Assembly: GCF_034140825.1 (NCBI RefSeq)
Contig: NC_089039.1
Span: 29,462,501 to 29,526,500 of the forward strand
Length of the DNA: 64,000 nt
Direction of reading: 5' to 3'
Origin: Oryza sativa Japonica Group
Lineage: Eukaryota; Streptophyta; Magnoliopsida; Poales; Poaceae
Below, in pieces: positions 24,001-35,954 of the stretch. The notes beneath the pieces were generated by a model. The model was not told where the DNA came from. It ran no database searches and worked only from the letters and a program-made list of their open reading frames with translations. A program made the translations under genes and the position numbers. Every line of letters begins with the position of its first letter. Position 1 is the stretch's first letter.

Positions 24001-25602
24001 AAAAGAGAAAGCTATGGTGATTAGTTCGGCGATCGATCGATTGCAAAAGTATTTCCTTAAATCAATGATACTAAAAATTTTTGTTTCACACTAATATAAA
24101 ATTTTAAATATTGGTGACTAAATCATATATTGGAAACCATGAAATGTCAACAAATGTCAAGTAAAAAGAGTATCTATCAAAATTCAAGGTGTTACAAAGC
24201 ATACTAAAGGTTAATATATAGTAGAAGAACCAGATCATTATTGCCTAGATGTGGCCTATAAATGTAGAGTAACTAGTTTGTAAATGTCAATGCATACCTT
24301 CAAAATTCAAACAGTGGAAGGCTCGGAAAGAACATCCAACAGTCTATAATGTGGGGTCTGGTTTATCTAGCTTTCACATAGACAAAAAGGCATCGGACAT
24401 AACCAGACCATCTCTAGTTTTTTTTTTCTAGTACATTCAACACTAAAACGCAGAGAGTCTAGAGTCTAATAGAAGTGAATATGGATATTTAGTCGGCGCG
24501 CAAAAGGAAACAGCAATGAACAAATAAAGCATAGCCATCTTTAAAAGAAGAAAGAAATGGCAAAGCTAAACAAAAGTACACGAGTAAAGTATCTGGGAAG
24601 TAAACATAGCTAGCATTGCGCTTGATTTGGGACAATCAATTTAGCAGGACATTTAACAGTGATTGCTATATAAGTAGACTTTGTTTCTCTTTTTCCATCT
24701 AGTTAAGATCAAAAGACTGCCTGCTGACCCAACGCAATCAGGAGCCTTTGAGGAGTCGCAACTCACAACTAAGCAGAAGCATCAGGATTCTCTCTGACAC
24801 AGAGTATTAATGGTCTAAAAATACTACGTAACAATATAGCAACCACAAGGATAAAGAAGCTGTGCACAGGCTTCCGCAGGCAGTCAGTCCGCCCAGTTGA
24901 TTCAGTCCATAGCTCAGGTTCACAATCACCTTCTGCCTGCCAAATCAAGAAACGATCTCAGTACATGGAATTGTAAAACTGACAAACAAGAATACATGGA
25001 GGCAGCATCGAGACATTAAGCCCTAGTATCCAAGGGAAAAGGAAAGTGTTCAGCTAACAAGAACTACAATGTATTTCTTTATGAGCTTGCAAGTGAAAGG
25101 CTGATGATATCCACCACTGAAGACTACTTAGGATTTAGTCATAACAATGTTACCTCTTTTCCTGACTTTCAACTATAAAGCCCACCTATATCTAAACATG
25201 CCAATTAAGCATGCAAATCATAAGATTCTTATATTATTGAAAGGGAACACTCCAAAACACACAATTGAACAAACTGAATCATATAATCTTCCCTCAGTTG
25301 TGCATGTGACTTTCCTCTGGTAAATGTGGTACGGTGTGAGCCAGACCGTAGGAATTTACATCACAAAACAAATGAAAATATAACATATAAGTAAAATTGA
25401 AGAAGTTTCGAGGTGGATATACACTATCAGTCTATCACCATGAATCAGTTTCTGTACTTGCCCCAAAAACAATTCACACAGCAATAAAGAGAAGTGATAC
25501 ATTGACAGTTTTATTTTATCAGAAAAAAATGAAGGTGTTAAAATAGTAACTAAAGTAAATCAATTGAACTACTTAAGTCAAGCAGGTGGAACATACCTGT
25601 AA
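21024..25602. other. Intergenic region, largely featureless
   Basis: 4.6 kb lie between the thioesterase start and the PTD stop codon. The proximal part must hold the thioesterase promoter; a (TG)n run lies at 21190-21208. I find no convincing gene apart from one terminal-exon-like ORF (24769-24936, minus). The rest is A/T-rich with no clear repeat ends. Confidence 0.5.
24769..24936 (-). other. Orphan terminal-exon-like ORF with hydrophobic tail
   Basis: On the minus strand, a good acceptor (TTTGGCAG at 24937) opens a 56-codon frame (AEGDCEPELWTESTGRTDCL, then a basic/hydrophobic stretch KPVHSFFILVVAILLRSIF, ending NPDASA stop). The profile resembles the end of a tail-anchored protein. No upstream exons were found between here and PTD, so it could be a chance ORF, an alternative 3' exon of the PTD transcript, or the remnant of a lost gene. 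Confidence 0.25.
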
Positions 25603-27858
25603 CTAGTTAATTTTAGGGCTTAAGTAGTACTGCGGATCTCTGAAGAACCTGACAATTGTCTCTGCCTTATCCGTGGAAAGGTCAGTGTTTTCTAGAATAA
25701 ATTTCTTGGATGCTTTTGCAATTGCTTCAATAGACCCAATAGCTTGGGCAAGCTTGAAAATCAAGTGTGACATCAATATCAGCATGGCATTATATGAACA
25801 GTAAAATGTTATCTCATGTTAAGCATGAGGATTGACCATATATATCTACTGGGTAGGCTATAGGAGAAAAGGAATAAATGCTAACAGATTAGTACATAAA
25901 TATATCAGGAATAGAAAACGATCAATTCTCATCATGAAAAGTTCCAAAAGGTCAGCACTTTGCATGGAGAAGGTCCAATAACTGTGTTTAAGCTCAGTTA
26001 TACCCTGAATTAGCTGTGGAGTAATGCTAAGCTTATCCTTTAGAACGATTTAGTAGAATGAGTACACAAAGATGGTACTTATATATGCAAACAATGTCTC
26101 TAATACATTTTCCCTAAAGAAAGAACTATCAATTAAGTATGCGGACTTATAATTAACATTTTTATGCAAGCAAGCAAAAGACCATCTGGTCATACATAAG
26201 GCTAAAATAATTGAGTGCATACCGCATTGGCGTCATGATTGTCAATACCAGGAATAGAGGTGAGCACACGTAGAAAGGAATCAGTGCACTGAACTGCTTG
26301 CTCCCGCTACAGACAAGCAGGAAATCATTAGGCTCCATTTCAATTATAGACCAAGAAATAGAGCACTGTGTATCTGGAAACATGTGAAAGCACCTCATTC
26401 TTCAGTCTTGAGATAATGTCTTGCTGCTTGCATACTGAATAAGAAAGGAGTGTCGATCAATGTCAGCTTACAATTCAGAATTTGAATAGGACTGAGAGAA
26501 TTGCTAAATGAAGTTTGAGATTTACCTCCAAGTGCATGAGCTATCTTCACGATTTTCTCGAACCCCATCTCCGGATCAGTAACAGGCACAAACGTAGGAA
26601 AGCCAAGCTTCATACCATACCTTGAATAAGAAATACATGAAAATCAATAGCTCAACTAAAATATTCTGGCATTAACATTATGATAGGTGCATACTTGTGA
26701 TATGATCGATTAAATGATTCGTTTTGCTCTTTTGTAGGAACAGCAACAACAACATATAGATGTTTTAACTGCCTCTTCAGCATATTCACCCTGAAAAGGC
26801 ATATCGAAACTGAAGTCATTATCATAGTCGTTAGGGTGGATTGGAATAGGAGTCTCGCACCTGCTAAAGACAGCACCTTCATTTTGACAATCCCAGTTTG
26901 TCTCAAAGATAAATGCAACAGATAGCTCCCCATTGTTGAATATAAAGTCCTGGGAAACACTTGCTCAGGTTACAGAAAGGCGCCACAGAAACAGTTGTGT
27001 GACGTTGAAGCAGGAAGAGGTGCTTACAGGAGATATTGACAGGAAGTTTAGGCGGTATGAGTTTGCAGCTAAGAATGCAGCAATAAAGTTGATGAGGCTT
27101 GGCTGTTGTTTATCCCTCCATGAAGTGCTCATTGCGCATACTCCACGACCTGCAGGACGGTGCCCAAAACCCCAAATAGAGTAACCAAAAATGTGCTCAG
27201 TGTAGGATAAGCTAAAAGCAGCCTGCTGCTTCTTTGCTTCAGGCTTCCTGTACTGGTCTAACATTGGAGATTCCATATGAAAGAATTCTAGAGTGCAAAC
27301 TGAATTTCTAAGTGCTCCTGAGTCCTAACATACTGAAATTGAACAGCAGAGTACTGCAGACTGATTGGTTTAAATGAAATAGGACATGAACATGAACATG
27401 CCATTAGCAAGTAAGACGTGTCCACAAGTAGCAACAGGCTGGTGCTTCCGGAAACAAGCAGCCATTCCTAGAACTAGAAGTAAGAAATGCCGAAATTGAA
27501 CAGGTGAACACTGCAAAGTGACGGCCTTAGCTCCTTAAGTAGGAGATGAACATGGCCACGCGCCCATGCCATATAAGCAAGTAAAACATATCCACAAGCA
27601 GCACTAGCCTGATGCTTCCAGAGAGGCAGCCATTCCTAGAACTAGTAGGATTGAGAAATGTAACTCGTACCGTACTGAACTCATGATTTTGCGACATTGC
27701 GGGCTTGATTGATCCAGTATGGGGCGATGCCCTAGCGCGTGCGTGAGAGGGGGAGAGAGAGAGAGCGAGAGGCGAGGGAGTGGATGACCTGGAGCAGCGG
27801 GTTCGGGCGGCGGCGGTGGGAGGCAGGTCCAGCCGGTGGAGTGGGTGGAGCGCTCCAT
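25603..27858 (-). CDS. PTD: PARTING DANCERS (PTD) homologue, meiotic crossover protein, 294 aa
   Basis: Exons are 27858-27789, 27287-27028, 26949-26861, 26790-26695, 26620-26526, 26434-26394, 26306-26223 and 25752-25603 (885 nt, phases close). The central ERCC1/XPF-like nuclease-fold region shows [18 protein letters not shown], then the [12 protein letters not shown] strand and [14 protein letters not shown]. The C-terminus has a helix-hairpin-helix-like segment ([20 protein letters not shown]). PTD pairs with SHOC1 (an XPF-like partner) in meiotic nuclei and promotes class I crossovers. ERCC1-type proteins lack catalytic residues, and none are evident here. The symbol comes from recognising the sequence; I recall a rice PTD on chromosome 5. 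Intron 1 contains an internal duplication (27401-27660). Confidence 0.85.
27401..27660. repeat. Diverged direct duplication in PTD intron 1
   Basis: Two roughly 90-bp segments, about 27401-27490 and 27571-27660, share GCAGCCATTCCTAGAACTAG and matching flanks (TCCACAAG, GATGCTTCC-like), with scattered differences. They are direct repeats about 170 bp apart and non-coding. Confidence 0.65.
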
Positions 27859-29784
27859 CGGATCGGAGGAGGACGGCGAGACGAGGCGGCGCCGCGACGG
27901 GGATCGAGCGGAAGAGCCAGCCAACTCGCCGCCGGTTTGCCGTCGACTCGGCTAGTGCGGTTTCGCGGCGGCTTTTGCTCGCGCTGGGCCTCAAGTGCTA
28001 GACTGCTACTTCTTCCTTGAGGCCTCGTTTTGTTATGGGCCAAAGCCCGGCACTTCGGCAAGGATGGGCCAGATGTTTGAACCCAGGGATTTGGTCCGTT
28101 TGAAAGGAAATGAAAATGGGCCAAATTTCCTGGATTTGAACAAAACTCTTTTCTTGTGTGTGCGCTGGATTTTTCATCTTTTTTGTCCTTTTAGAAAACT
28201 TATTTTACAGATATCTTTTTTTTAAAAAAAAACTTATTTTAGAAATGGACCATTTTTCATGGCATCAATGAATTGGCGTCATCTCTATTGTCCCCGGTGA
28301 AAACTAAGTCACTAATATAAAGGGAAAAGGCGCCAATGTATAATAAGTTTTTCAAAAGGTGAAAAATCGGGAGGGGGTGTAATTGCTGAATGGCTGTTAA
28401 ATTATTGGCGCATTTCATCAAGTAGTAAGTATATATTATATTCCCCTTATGTAAGTATTGCGTCATGTTTGAACATTGTTTAATCGTGCTTTTCCGGTAT
28501 TTCTGGGCACTGACAGAACCATATGGCGTTGCTTTATATTTCTCTTCTTTTCTTTTCGGACTGAAAGGATATCACTGAGTTTGAAGCCTGATCGTGTCGT
28601 GTAATTCTGCACTGTACCTCAATTTGGCGAGTTAATTCTAGTATTGATCATCTGTAAGCTAACGGTTGGGCAAATGAAGAGCAGCACGCACCGTGAAAAA
28701 TGATGATGCAGCTACATGGTAGTATCTCTTTTGAGCTTCACGCCGTGGAGACTAGTTATAATTCAGCTCCAATGATGCTGCCCCCGCGAGGCACATGGCG
28801 AATTCGCCCAACGGCCGGCCAAACAACACCATCAGTAAAATCTTTTTTTAAGAGGCTCGCTAGCTAGCGGCAGCTAACAAAATGATCAACCACAAAGCGA
28901 AGCGACTGAAGAAGTCTTCTTAAGTTTCAGTTTCAGTTTCAGGGCGTCCAGTTGCGTGCGTGCTACTGAAACAACCACGAGTTCAGACCACGGTTTACAT
29001 CACCAGTTTACCACTAAATTTTGAGCCCCATCAATATCACGATTTTTGATAAATTTTGATCGGTTTTCGATAAATTTCAACTGAATTTCGATCAAATCTA
29101 TTGTTTAACCTTTAAAATTTCAATCGAAACTTAATTTCGAGTCGTGTCAAAACATCGAAATTTCACGAAATTCGACCGGTTTTCATCGGAACTGTGAACC
29201 TGATTCAGACTTGAGAGTTCAGACATCGACACGGCTGGCTACTGAATGATAGTATATAGTAGTAGTAGTACTTACATATCCGTGGCGAATGCGATCGATT
29301 GAAAACTGAATTTGAGAGGCCATTATTCAGAGAGAAAAAAAAAAGGGTGAGCAGCAGCATTTGCTCCTATCCTAATCGGTCACCATGATTGCCCGATGGA
29401 GCGGGCATCATGACATGAGCCGGCTTCAGTACTCCGAAAAGGATATCAGGGTAAAGGACTGATTAAAAAGCGACAACGTACACAAGCATGCATGTCCAAG
29501 TAGTAGTAGTATTAGTTTGAACTAGAGAAAGAGCAAGCAAAGCGCCGTCGGGGCGGGGCATCGTGTTCGCAGTTGCAAATGTTCAGTGAGATGGGGAGGT
29601 ATATGATGCATGTCCATTCGATCCATTGCTTGTGATCCACGTACAAATCGAATCCGAGGTGCTCGCAATTCGTTCGTAAGGCCTCATCAATTCGGATCCT
29701 CATGATCGAACGCAATGCGATTCCGAGTGTCGATGGCATGATGATACTTTGCTTCCTCCTTCCGCGCTCCAATTCGCCTTATTA

Positions 29785-30021
29785 CTCCCTCCGTCCCACA
29801 ATATAAGGGATTTTGAGTTTTTACTTGCAACGTTTGATTATTCGTCTTATTCAATTTTTTATTATAAATATAAAAAATAAAAAGTTGTGTTTAAAGTACT
29901 GTAGATGATAAAGTACGTCATAAATAAAATAAATAATAATTTTAAAAAAAATTGAATAAGACGATTGGTCAAACGTTGCAAGCAAAAACTCAAAATGCCT
30001 AATATTATGGGACGAAGGGAG
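29785..30021. mobile_element. Stowaway-type MITE, 237 bp
   Basis: Inverted ends CTCCCTCCGTCCCACAATAT / ATATTATGGGACGAAGGGAG are flanked by TA (29783-29784 and 30022-30023). The subterminal arms (CAACGTTTGATTATTCGTC and its complement) also pair. Non-coding. Confidence 0.9.
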
Positions 30022-30539
30022 TAGCATTTAGCAGTAATTCCTCTCTATGTCTGTGTCGGCGGCGGCGAGTGGTGACTGCTGAGCCCCTAATCCACTGTAA
30101 ACTATCACTAGCAAAGGACGCTAATGTCAGTCGATCACACTGTTTGACCAGAAAATAGGAGTACTCAGCTTTCTTTCTGCATGCTCTGTTTCTTCGAGGT
30201 TTATGTCAGTCGAAGATTCTTCACTGCTACTGCTCTCGGTTTCTAGTGTACAGTAGCAGAAGTTCCACGTTAAAATTGAAAGTTTAAAGAAATTAGAACG
30301 ATGCGACGGAAAAATTGAAAGGTTGTATGTGTAGGAAAGTTCGATGTGATGGAAAGTTGGAAATTTGAAGAAAAAAAAATTGGAATCTAAACAATGCCTG
30401 GATTATTTGAAACTCTCGAAGGGACGTTCACTCATTGTTTATATCATTGTATGTCACTTAAATAGCTATGAAAAAAATATAAATTAATATGTGATAGATC
30501 ACATGAACATTTCATAAATATACAAGTTACTCATTCCGT

Positions 30540-30644
30540 CTGTAAATATAAGGGATTTTTTGTTGGATATAGTAGTAGTAGTATATCATATGAATGAATG
30601 TGGACAATTCAATCAAAATCTCTTATATTTAGGGACGGAAGGAG
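30540..30644. mobile_element. Short Stowaway-type MITE, 105 bp
   Basis: Ends CTCATTCCGTCTGTAAATAT / TATATTTAGGGACGGAAGGAG lie between TA dinucleotides (30538-30539, 30645-30646). It lies about 400 bp upstream of the receptor kinase gene. Confidence 0.8.
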
Positions 30645-31022
30645 TATAATTTAACTTCTATATGTTACAGTGAAAAAAAACAAATTTTATTATAAATATA
30701 CGTTTAACTAACTTAGTTTAATATGTTTCCTTTTACAACTTACGAAAGTGAATTTTAAGTTACATGGGAAGTGTATAAATGTAAATATATCTTGTTATTT
30801 CTTAAAAAAAATCTTGAGAGTTTAAAATTCCTACTACGTAGAAGTAGACAGCAGTGGAGGCCAGAAAGAGAAGATCTGGGCCGTTTATTTTAGGCGATAC
30901 GGACGGAAGCAGGACGTGTCCCATCTGGCACGGCACGGTACAATCCTCCAATTCCCATTCCCATTCCCATTCCCAATCCCAAGCATAAATAAAACCAAAA
31001 CTCCCTCTTCATATTCCCACCC

Positions 31023-31047
31023 ATGACTCCGACTCCGACACTGACCC
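31023..31047 (+). promoter_or_regulatory. Overlapping upstream ATG before the receptor kinase start
   Basis: An ATG at 31023 lies 25 nt before the kinase ATG in another frame and stays open far into the coding region (to 31676). If the transcript starts upstream of 31023, scanning ribosomes could begin there and lower kinase output. The TATA-like CATAAATAAAA at about 30984 would place the transcription start near 31015, so whether the uATG is included is a close call. Confidence 0.35.
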
Positions 31048-34000
31048 ATGCCCATGGCCGCGCTCCGCCTCCTGCTTCTCGCGCTCGCCGTCGCCTGCTG
31101 CGCCGTTGCCGAGCCGCCGCAGCAGGAGCGCTCGGCTCTGCGTGCCTTCCTCGCCGGCACGCCGCACGAGCGGGCGCTCGCCTGGAACGCCTCCACGCCC
31201 GCCTGCGCCTGGGTGGGCGTCACCTGCGATGCCGCCAACGCCACCGTCGTCGCGCTCCGCCTCCCCGGCGTCGGCCTCATCGGCCGCGTCCCGCAGGGCA
31301 CTCTCGGCGCGCTCCGCGGCCTCCGGGTGCTCTCCCTCCGATCCAACCGCCTCTTCGGCGACGTCCCCGGCGACCTCTTCTCCCTCCCCGACCTCCGCTC
31401 CCTCTTCCTCCAGGGCAACCTCTTCTCCGGCTCCGTCCCGCCCGACGTCGCCAAGCTCACGGCGCTCCAGCACCTCGCGCTCTCGCACAACAACCTCACC
31501 GGCGCCATCCCCTTCGCGCTCAACGGCCTCGCCAACCTCCGCTCGCTCCGCCTGGACGGCAACCGCTTCTCCGGCAGCCTCCCGAGCTTGACTCTCCCGC
31601 TCCTCGAGGACTTCAACGTCTCCTACAACCAGCTCAACGGCTCCATCCCCGCCTCGCTCGCGCGCTTCCCGCCTGAGTCCTTTGCCGGCAACCTCCAGCT
31701 CTGCGGCAAGCCCCTGAGCCGCCCATGCGAGCCCTTCTTCCCGTCTCCTGCTGGCGCGCCGACGCCGACGGATGGACGAGGCAGCGGAGGCGGTTCCGTG
31801 CCAGTGTCCGAGAAGAAGAAGAAGAAGCTGTCCGGCGCGGCGGTCGCGGCCATTGCCGTGGGCGGCGGGGCGGCGGCACTGCTGGCCCTGGTGCTACTCG
31901 TGGTCTGCACCGCGGCCTCCCGGCGCCGCGCGGCGAACGGCGAGGTCGGGAAAACAGCGGCGGCGAGGGGCCTGACGCCGCCGTCGACGGCGTCGGGGGA
32001 GCTGGGCGAGGTGACGTCGTCGACGTCGAAGGAGATCGCTCTGGCGGCGGCGGCGGCGACGGCGGAGAGGAGCCGGCTGGTGTTCGTGGGGAAGGGGGCG
32101 GCGTACAGCTTCGACCTGGAGGAGCTCCTGCGGGCGTCGGCGGAGGTGCTGGGGAAGGGGAGCGTGGGGACGTCGTACAAGGCGGTGCTGGAGGAGGGCG
32201 CCACGGTGGTGGTGAAGCGCCTCAAGGAGGTGGCGGCGTCGCGGCGAGAATTCTCGGCGCACCTCGACTCGCTGGGCAAGGTGGACCACCGCAACCTCCT
32301 CCCCGTCCGAGGCTACTACTTCTCCAAGGACGAGAAGCTCCTCGTCTGCGACTACCTCCCCGCCGGCAGCCTCTCCGCCACGCTCCACGGTCAGTCGCTC
32401 TAACCACTCCTCCATTCGACCGGAATTCGCGCGGTTTTTGCTTGCAAGTACGCGCCCAACTCCAGTCCAACTAAAACGCTAGGAATTGTCGCTGCATATG
32501 CATTGCAGTATAGTACGATAAACAGTGTGGGTGTCATGCTGTAAAGCGAAAGCCATTGGGGCACACCTACACACACGACACACTGACTATGAGTACGATA
32601 CACGCAATGCTAATCTCATCAAGCGAGTGTCGTCTGTGATTTCAATTTCGATCGGAGATGCTGTTGCGATATCAACTACGAACAGGTGAAAACTGTAGCT
32701 ACTGAATTCGTCGGCCAAGTGCGTGCTAGTACTTCAGAATGCAGTCCAGCAATTGAGCAAAATTATCAAGTACATTTCCACGCATGAAACATTCTCTGTG
32801 TTGGCGATTACTGTTTGGAGCTACATATTCAGTTATTACTACTACTTTAACGGTACAGCTACTTTGGTACGGGGTTTTTCTTTAGAATGTTTCATGGCAT
32901 GGAGGTACGTATGTTTGCTCTAACAAAAGCAACAGTACGGCACATAGTACATATCACTGTAGAGTGTAGGTTAAGCATTGTTTTAGACAACATCGTCGTT
33001 TGATTTGCATCAACATCACTGCAAACTTCCTCAGTAGTAAACCTTCAGTCTAATTCAGGAGGTGGTTGGTAGGAGGTGTAAGGTGAATTTTGGGTCAAGC
33101 TGTAGATAATTAGTCACAGTGCAATCCAATGATTCGAGATGCTACAACTACGAGTAGTCAGCAAGGGGCATGTACAAGAGATGTGGACTCTAGCTTCTTT
33201 CCAGCGGCGCATGGGCTTGAGGTTCCAAACCTAGGAAAGTGATTGAGAGGGTAGCGTTTGCATTTGACCAGCGTTCTTCAGATTCCAAATGGCTTATGTC
33301 CAAATCATCCGAAAGGGATTGAAAGATAAATGTAAGGTTCAGTACCCATCTTCTGCTATCCATGATGCCGCCCTGAATTTTAAAATTTTCTGAACGACTG
33401 GCCATGCTAGTTTGTTTCTTTCGATTTTATGCAAGTAGTAGCAAAATTTAATTACTGCTGTTCATCAGTTACCAGAGGGCAACTTTGCTTTATTTTGGGT
33501 ATCACTCAAATGTCAATTGCCTGTCACAAGCGAAGCATTTAGTACCAAATCCTTAATTCTGAGATTTCTCTGATTGCTTAGTTGTTATATTCTTTTTCAA
33601 TAAGTCAAGGTTTTTTATTAACTGTAAACGTCACATGTTCTGTCATACGCGTATGCTAATTACTACCTACTACAGCTTATCCAGCATGTTGATCTTTCAT
33701 ACAAGCAACGTATGTAGCATGCATAATCTGTGTGTTTTACATCACAATTGTTATATTTAGAAGTCCACGAACACGTACGGCATAGTTTTTTGCTTCTTAA
33801 TTTCGAAAGAGAATCCATTATTTCTCTAACTTTTTTTTTTGCTGGGCTTTCTCTAACCAATCTCTCATTCTCTCTACCAACTCGACCAACCTGAGTACAG
33901 GTTTTGTATTCTGGTTTCAATAATAGAAGATGCTTGCCTTCTTGCTGTCCAGTAGTAGTGCCTACCAAAAAAAATCAGGTTTACTACTCTGTAGTGTATG

Positions 34001-35041
34001 CACCAATGGAAACAAAATTGGAGGCGCGATTCTGTATCACTAATAATTCAGCCGATAGAGACAGGCTCATGCGATCTTTATCCCGTTTAAGAACTGTCTT
34101 TTCATCACTTCACTTGTAAAACTAGCATGTAGAAATCACAGAAATGATAAAAATTTTCATGCAAAACTAATTGTAGCATAATTGTAAATTGTACTTGTTT
34201 ATGTTCATAATGAAAAGTGTGCGCGTCCGTATTGTGTTAAAACAACACTCCCTTCTTCCCACAATATAAGATGCTCACTCATTTCAAGATTTCAGATTTA
34301 AAACATTTTGACCAACATTTAATACAACATTTAGTTTTACTGTGCATTGCTTTGCTGCTCTGTGTTTTGTGGCTGGAAATGGCTGACAGTGAATTGACCT
34401 CAGGGAGCCGGGGCACCGGGAGGAGGACGATGGACTGGGACGCGCGGATGCGCGCCGCGCTGTCGGCCGCGCGCGGCGTGGCGCACTTGCACGCCGCGCA
34501 CAGCCTCGCCCACGGCAACCTCAAGTCGTCCAACCTCCTGCTCCGCCCGGACCCCGACGCCACCGCGCTCTCCGACTACTGCCTCCACCAGCTCTTCGCC
34601 CCGCTGTCGGCGCGCCCCAACGCCGGCGGGTACCGGGCGCCGGAGCTGGTGGACGCGCGGCGGCCGACGTTCAAGTCCGACGTGTACTCGCTGGGGGTGC
34701 TGTTCCTGGAGCTCCTCACCGGCAAGTCACCCGGGAACGCGTCCGTGGACGGCGACGGAGCGGTGGACCTCCCGCGGTGGGTGCAGTCGGTGGTGCGGGA
34801 GGAGTGGACCGCGGAGGTGTTCGACGTGGAGCTGGTGCGGCTCGGCGGGAGCGCGGAGGAGGAGATGGTGGCGCTGCTGCAGGTGGCCATGGCGTGCGTC
34901 GCCACCGCGCCGGACGCCCGCCCGGACACCGCCGACGTGGTCAAGATGATAGAGGAGATCGGCAGCGGCCACGGGCGGACAACGACGGAGGAGAGCGAGG
35001 ACCGGTCGAGGGGGACGCCGCCGGCAGGCACGACGCCGTGA
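31048..35041 (+). CDS. LRR receptor-like kinase, probably catalytically inactive, 659 aa
   Basis: Exon 1 is 31048-32389 and exon 2 is 34404-35041, with one 2.0-kb intron inside the kinase domain as is usual for LRR-III receptors. A signal peptide (1-21) is followed by an LRR cap ([15 protein letters not shown]), about five LRRs (70-215), a single membrane span (about 262-287) preceded by KKKKK, and a kinase domain from about 355. The Gly-rich loop is [12 protein letters not shown] and Lys390 is present (VVVKRLK). The catalytic loop reads HGNLKSSN instead of HRDxxxxN, and the DFG position reads DYC. This is the hallmark of the inactive receptor kinases (RLK902/RKL1-like), which signal through partners at the plasma membrane. 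A second in-frame Met at 31054 is a possible start. The intron end near 34250-34330 carries half a MITE-like sequence. Confidence 0.93.
33831..33847 (-). mobile_element. 17-bp poly-T micro-insert with 10-bp direct repeats
   Basis: TTTCTCTAAC at 33821-33830 and at 33848-33857 flanks TTTTTTTTTTGCTGGGC. Read on the minus strand this is a few bases followed by poly(A), as expected of an extremely truncated retro-insert. It lies in the receptor kinase intron. Confidence 0.45.
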
Positions 35042-35954
35042 ACACTCTACTCTCTCTACTGGTGTCGTAATGCAGCAGCACATGTCAGGGTAAATTGATG
35101 CATGAACAGCTTCGTTCGTTCGTTCGTGGCGAAGTTCTCTCACTCTGTTTTTTTTTTTGTCCTCCATTTCTTCAGTTTATAGCCTCTCTTGACTTGATCT
35201 AGTAATTCTTCCATTGTTTCGTCGATCAAATGAGTTGTTACTACCTGTTCGTTCCTCTTCAGCCAAGTGTAATTTTTCAGTCCGTATCTACTACCACCAT
35301 TGTAGCTCTTCGTATATGCATCTTCATTTTGATGCTGTGAAGTATATGTAGGAGTATGACACATGAATAAACAGAAAACCTGTGAAGTTCTGTACCATTT
35401 GACAAAGCTGGGCGCTACCTGAATCTGAAGACCCAAGAAAAAGACAAACATGCATTGAGGCTCATGCTGTATCGCAAAAAAATCAGGAAAAAAACAATCC
35501 ATCTCATCCAGAAAGAAAAAAACGTGCCCTCAGCCTTGTTGACACGAAGTACTAGTAGTACGTACAGTAGGTTGTTTGATTGGAGTCAGCACGTCAGAAT
35601 GTGGGATGTCATCTTGCTGAAGAATCTGCATTTTTGCAGCTGTGGATGTCCCAGCAGAAGTAACATCGTCAGGTTAGATTTACAGGTGCTCTGCTCCAAC
35701 CCTCGCTATCCGGGCCAGAAGGGGGAGGCTGCGGCCTGCGGGCGAGTAGGCCGTAGTGAATTGGGCTTTTGTAAGTTGGGCCTTTGCGGTGCGCGCGCGA
35801 GTGGGCCGCGGCCTTTTGACTTGTTCCTCCAACTCCAACTCCAACTAAATCGGTGGAACCTTTCGTCGCGCGGGCGCGGCGGCATGCGCGCGCTAATCTT
35901 CATCTCCTCGTGAATCACCACTGCAGCTGCAGCTAATAGTAGTAAATTCCATCC
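35042..35954. other. Intergenic, 3' UTR of receptor kinase and promoter of small gene
   Basis: About 0.9 kb. The left part is probably the receptor kinase 3' UTR (TTCG repeats at 35110-35125). The right part (about 35700-35850) is rich in GGGCC/GGCCC motifs and probably belongs to the promoter of the 134-aa gene. No further gene is seen. Confidence 0.45.

Larger units (their letters stand above)
27859..31047. other. Intergenic region between divergent PTD and receptor kinase genes
   Basis: 3.2 kb. The PTD side has TGGGCC motifs near 28035-28070, consistent with its promoter. The region holds two Stowaway MITEs (29785-30021, 30540-30644) and a run of AATTTCGA-type motifs near 29040-29180 typical of dispersed rice repeats. 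Near the receptor kinase a CATTCCCATTCC repeat (about 30950-30980) is followed by a possible TATA box (CATAAATAAAA, about 30984). No gene is supported. Confidence 0.5.

Noticed and set aside
29512-29772. 86-aa minus-strand ORF
   Set aside because: No recognisable motif and no splice partners; it abuts a MITE. Kept out for lack of support, though it could be checked for expression.
30885-31616. 243-aa minus-strand ORF over the receptor kinase exon 1
   Set aside because: Antisense shadow of a GC-rich coding exon; Arg/Ser-rich translation without family features.
34576-35031. Long minus-strand ORFs over receptor kinase exon 2
   Set aside because: Antisense to a well-supported kinase exon; no domain.
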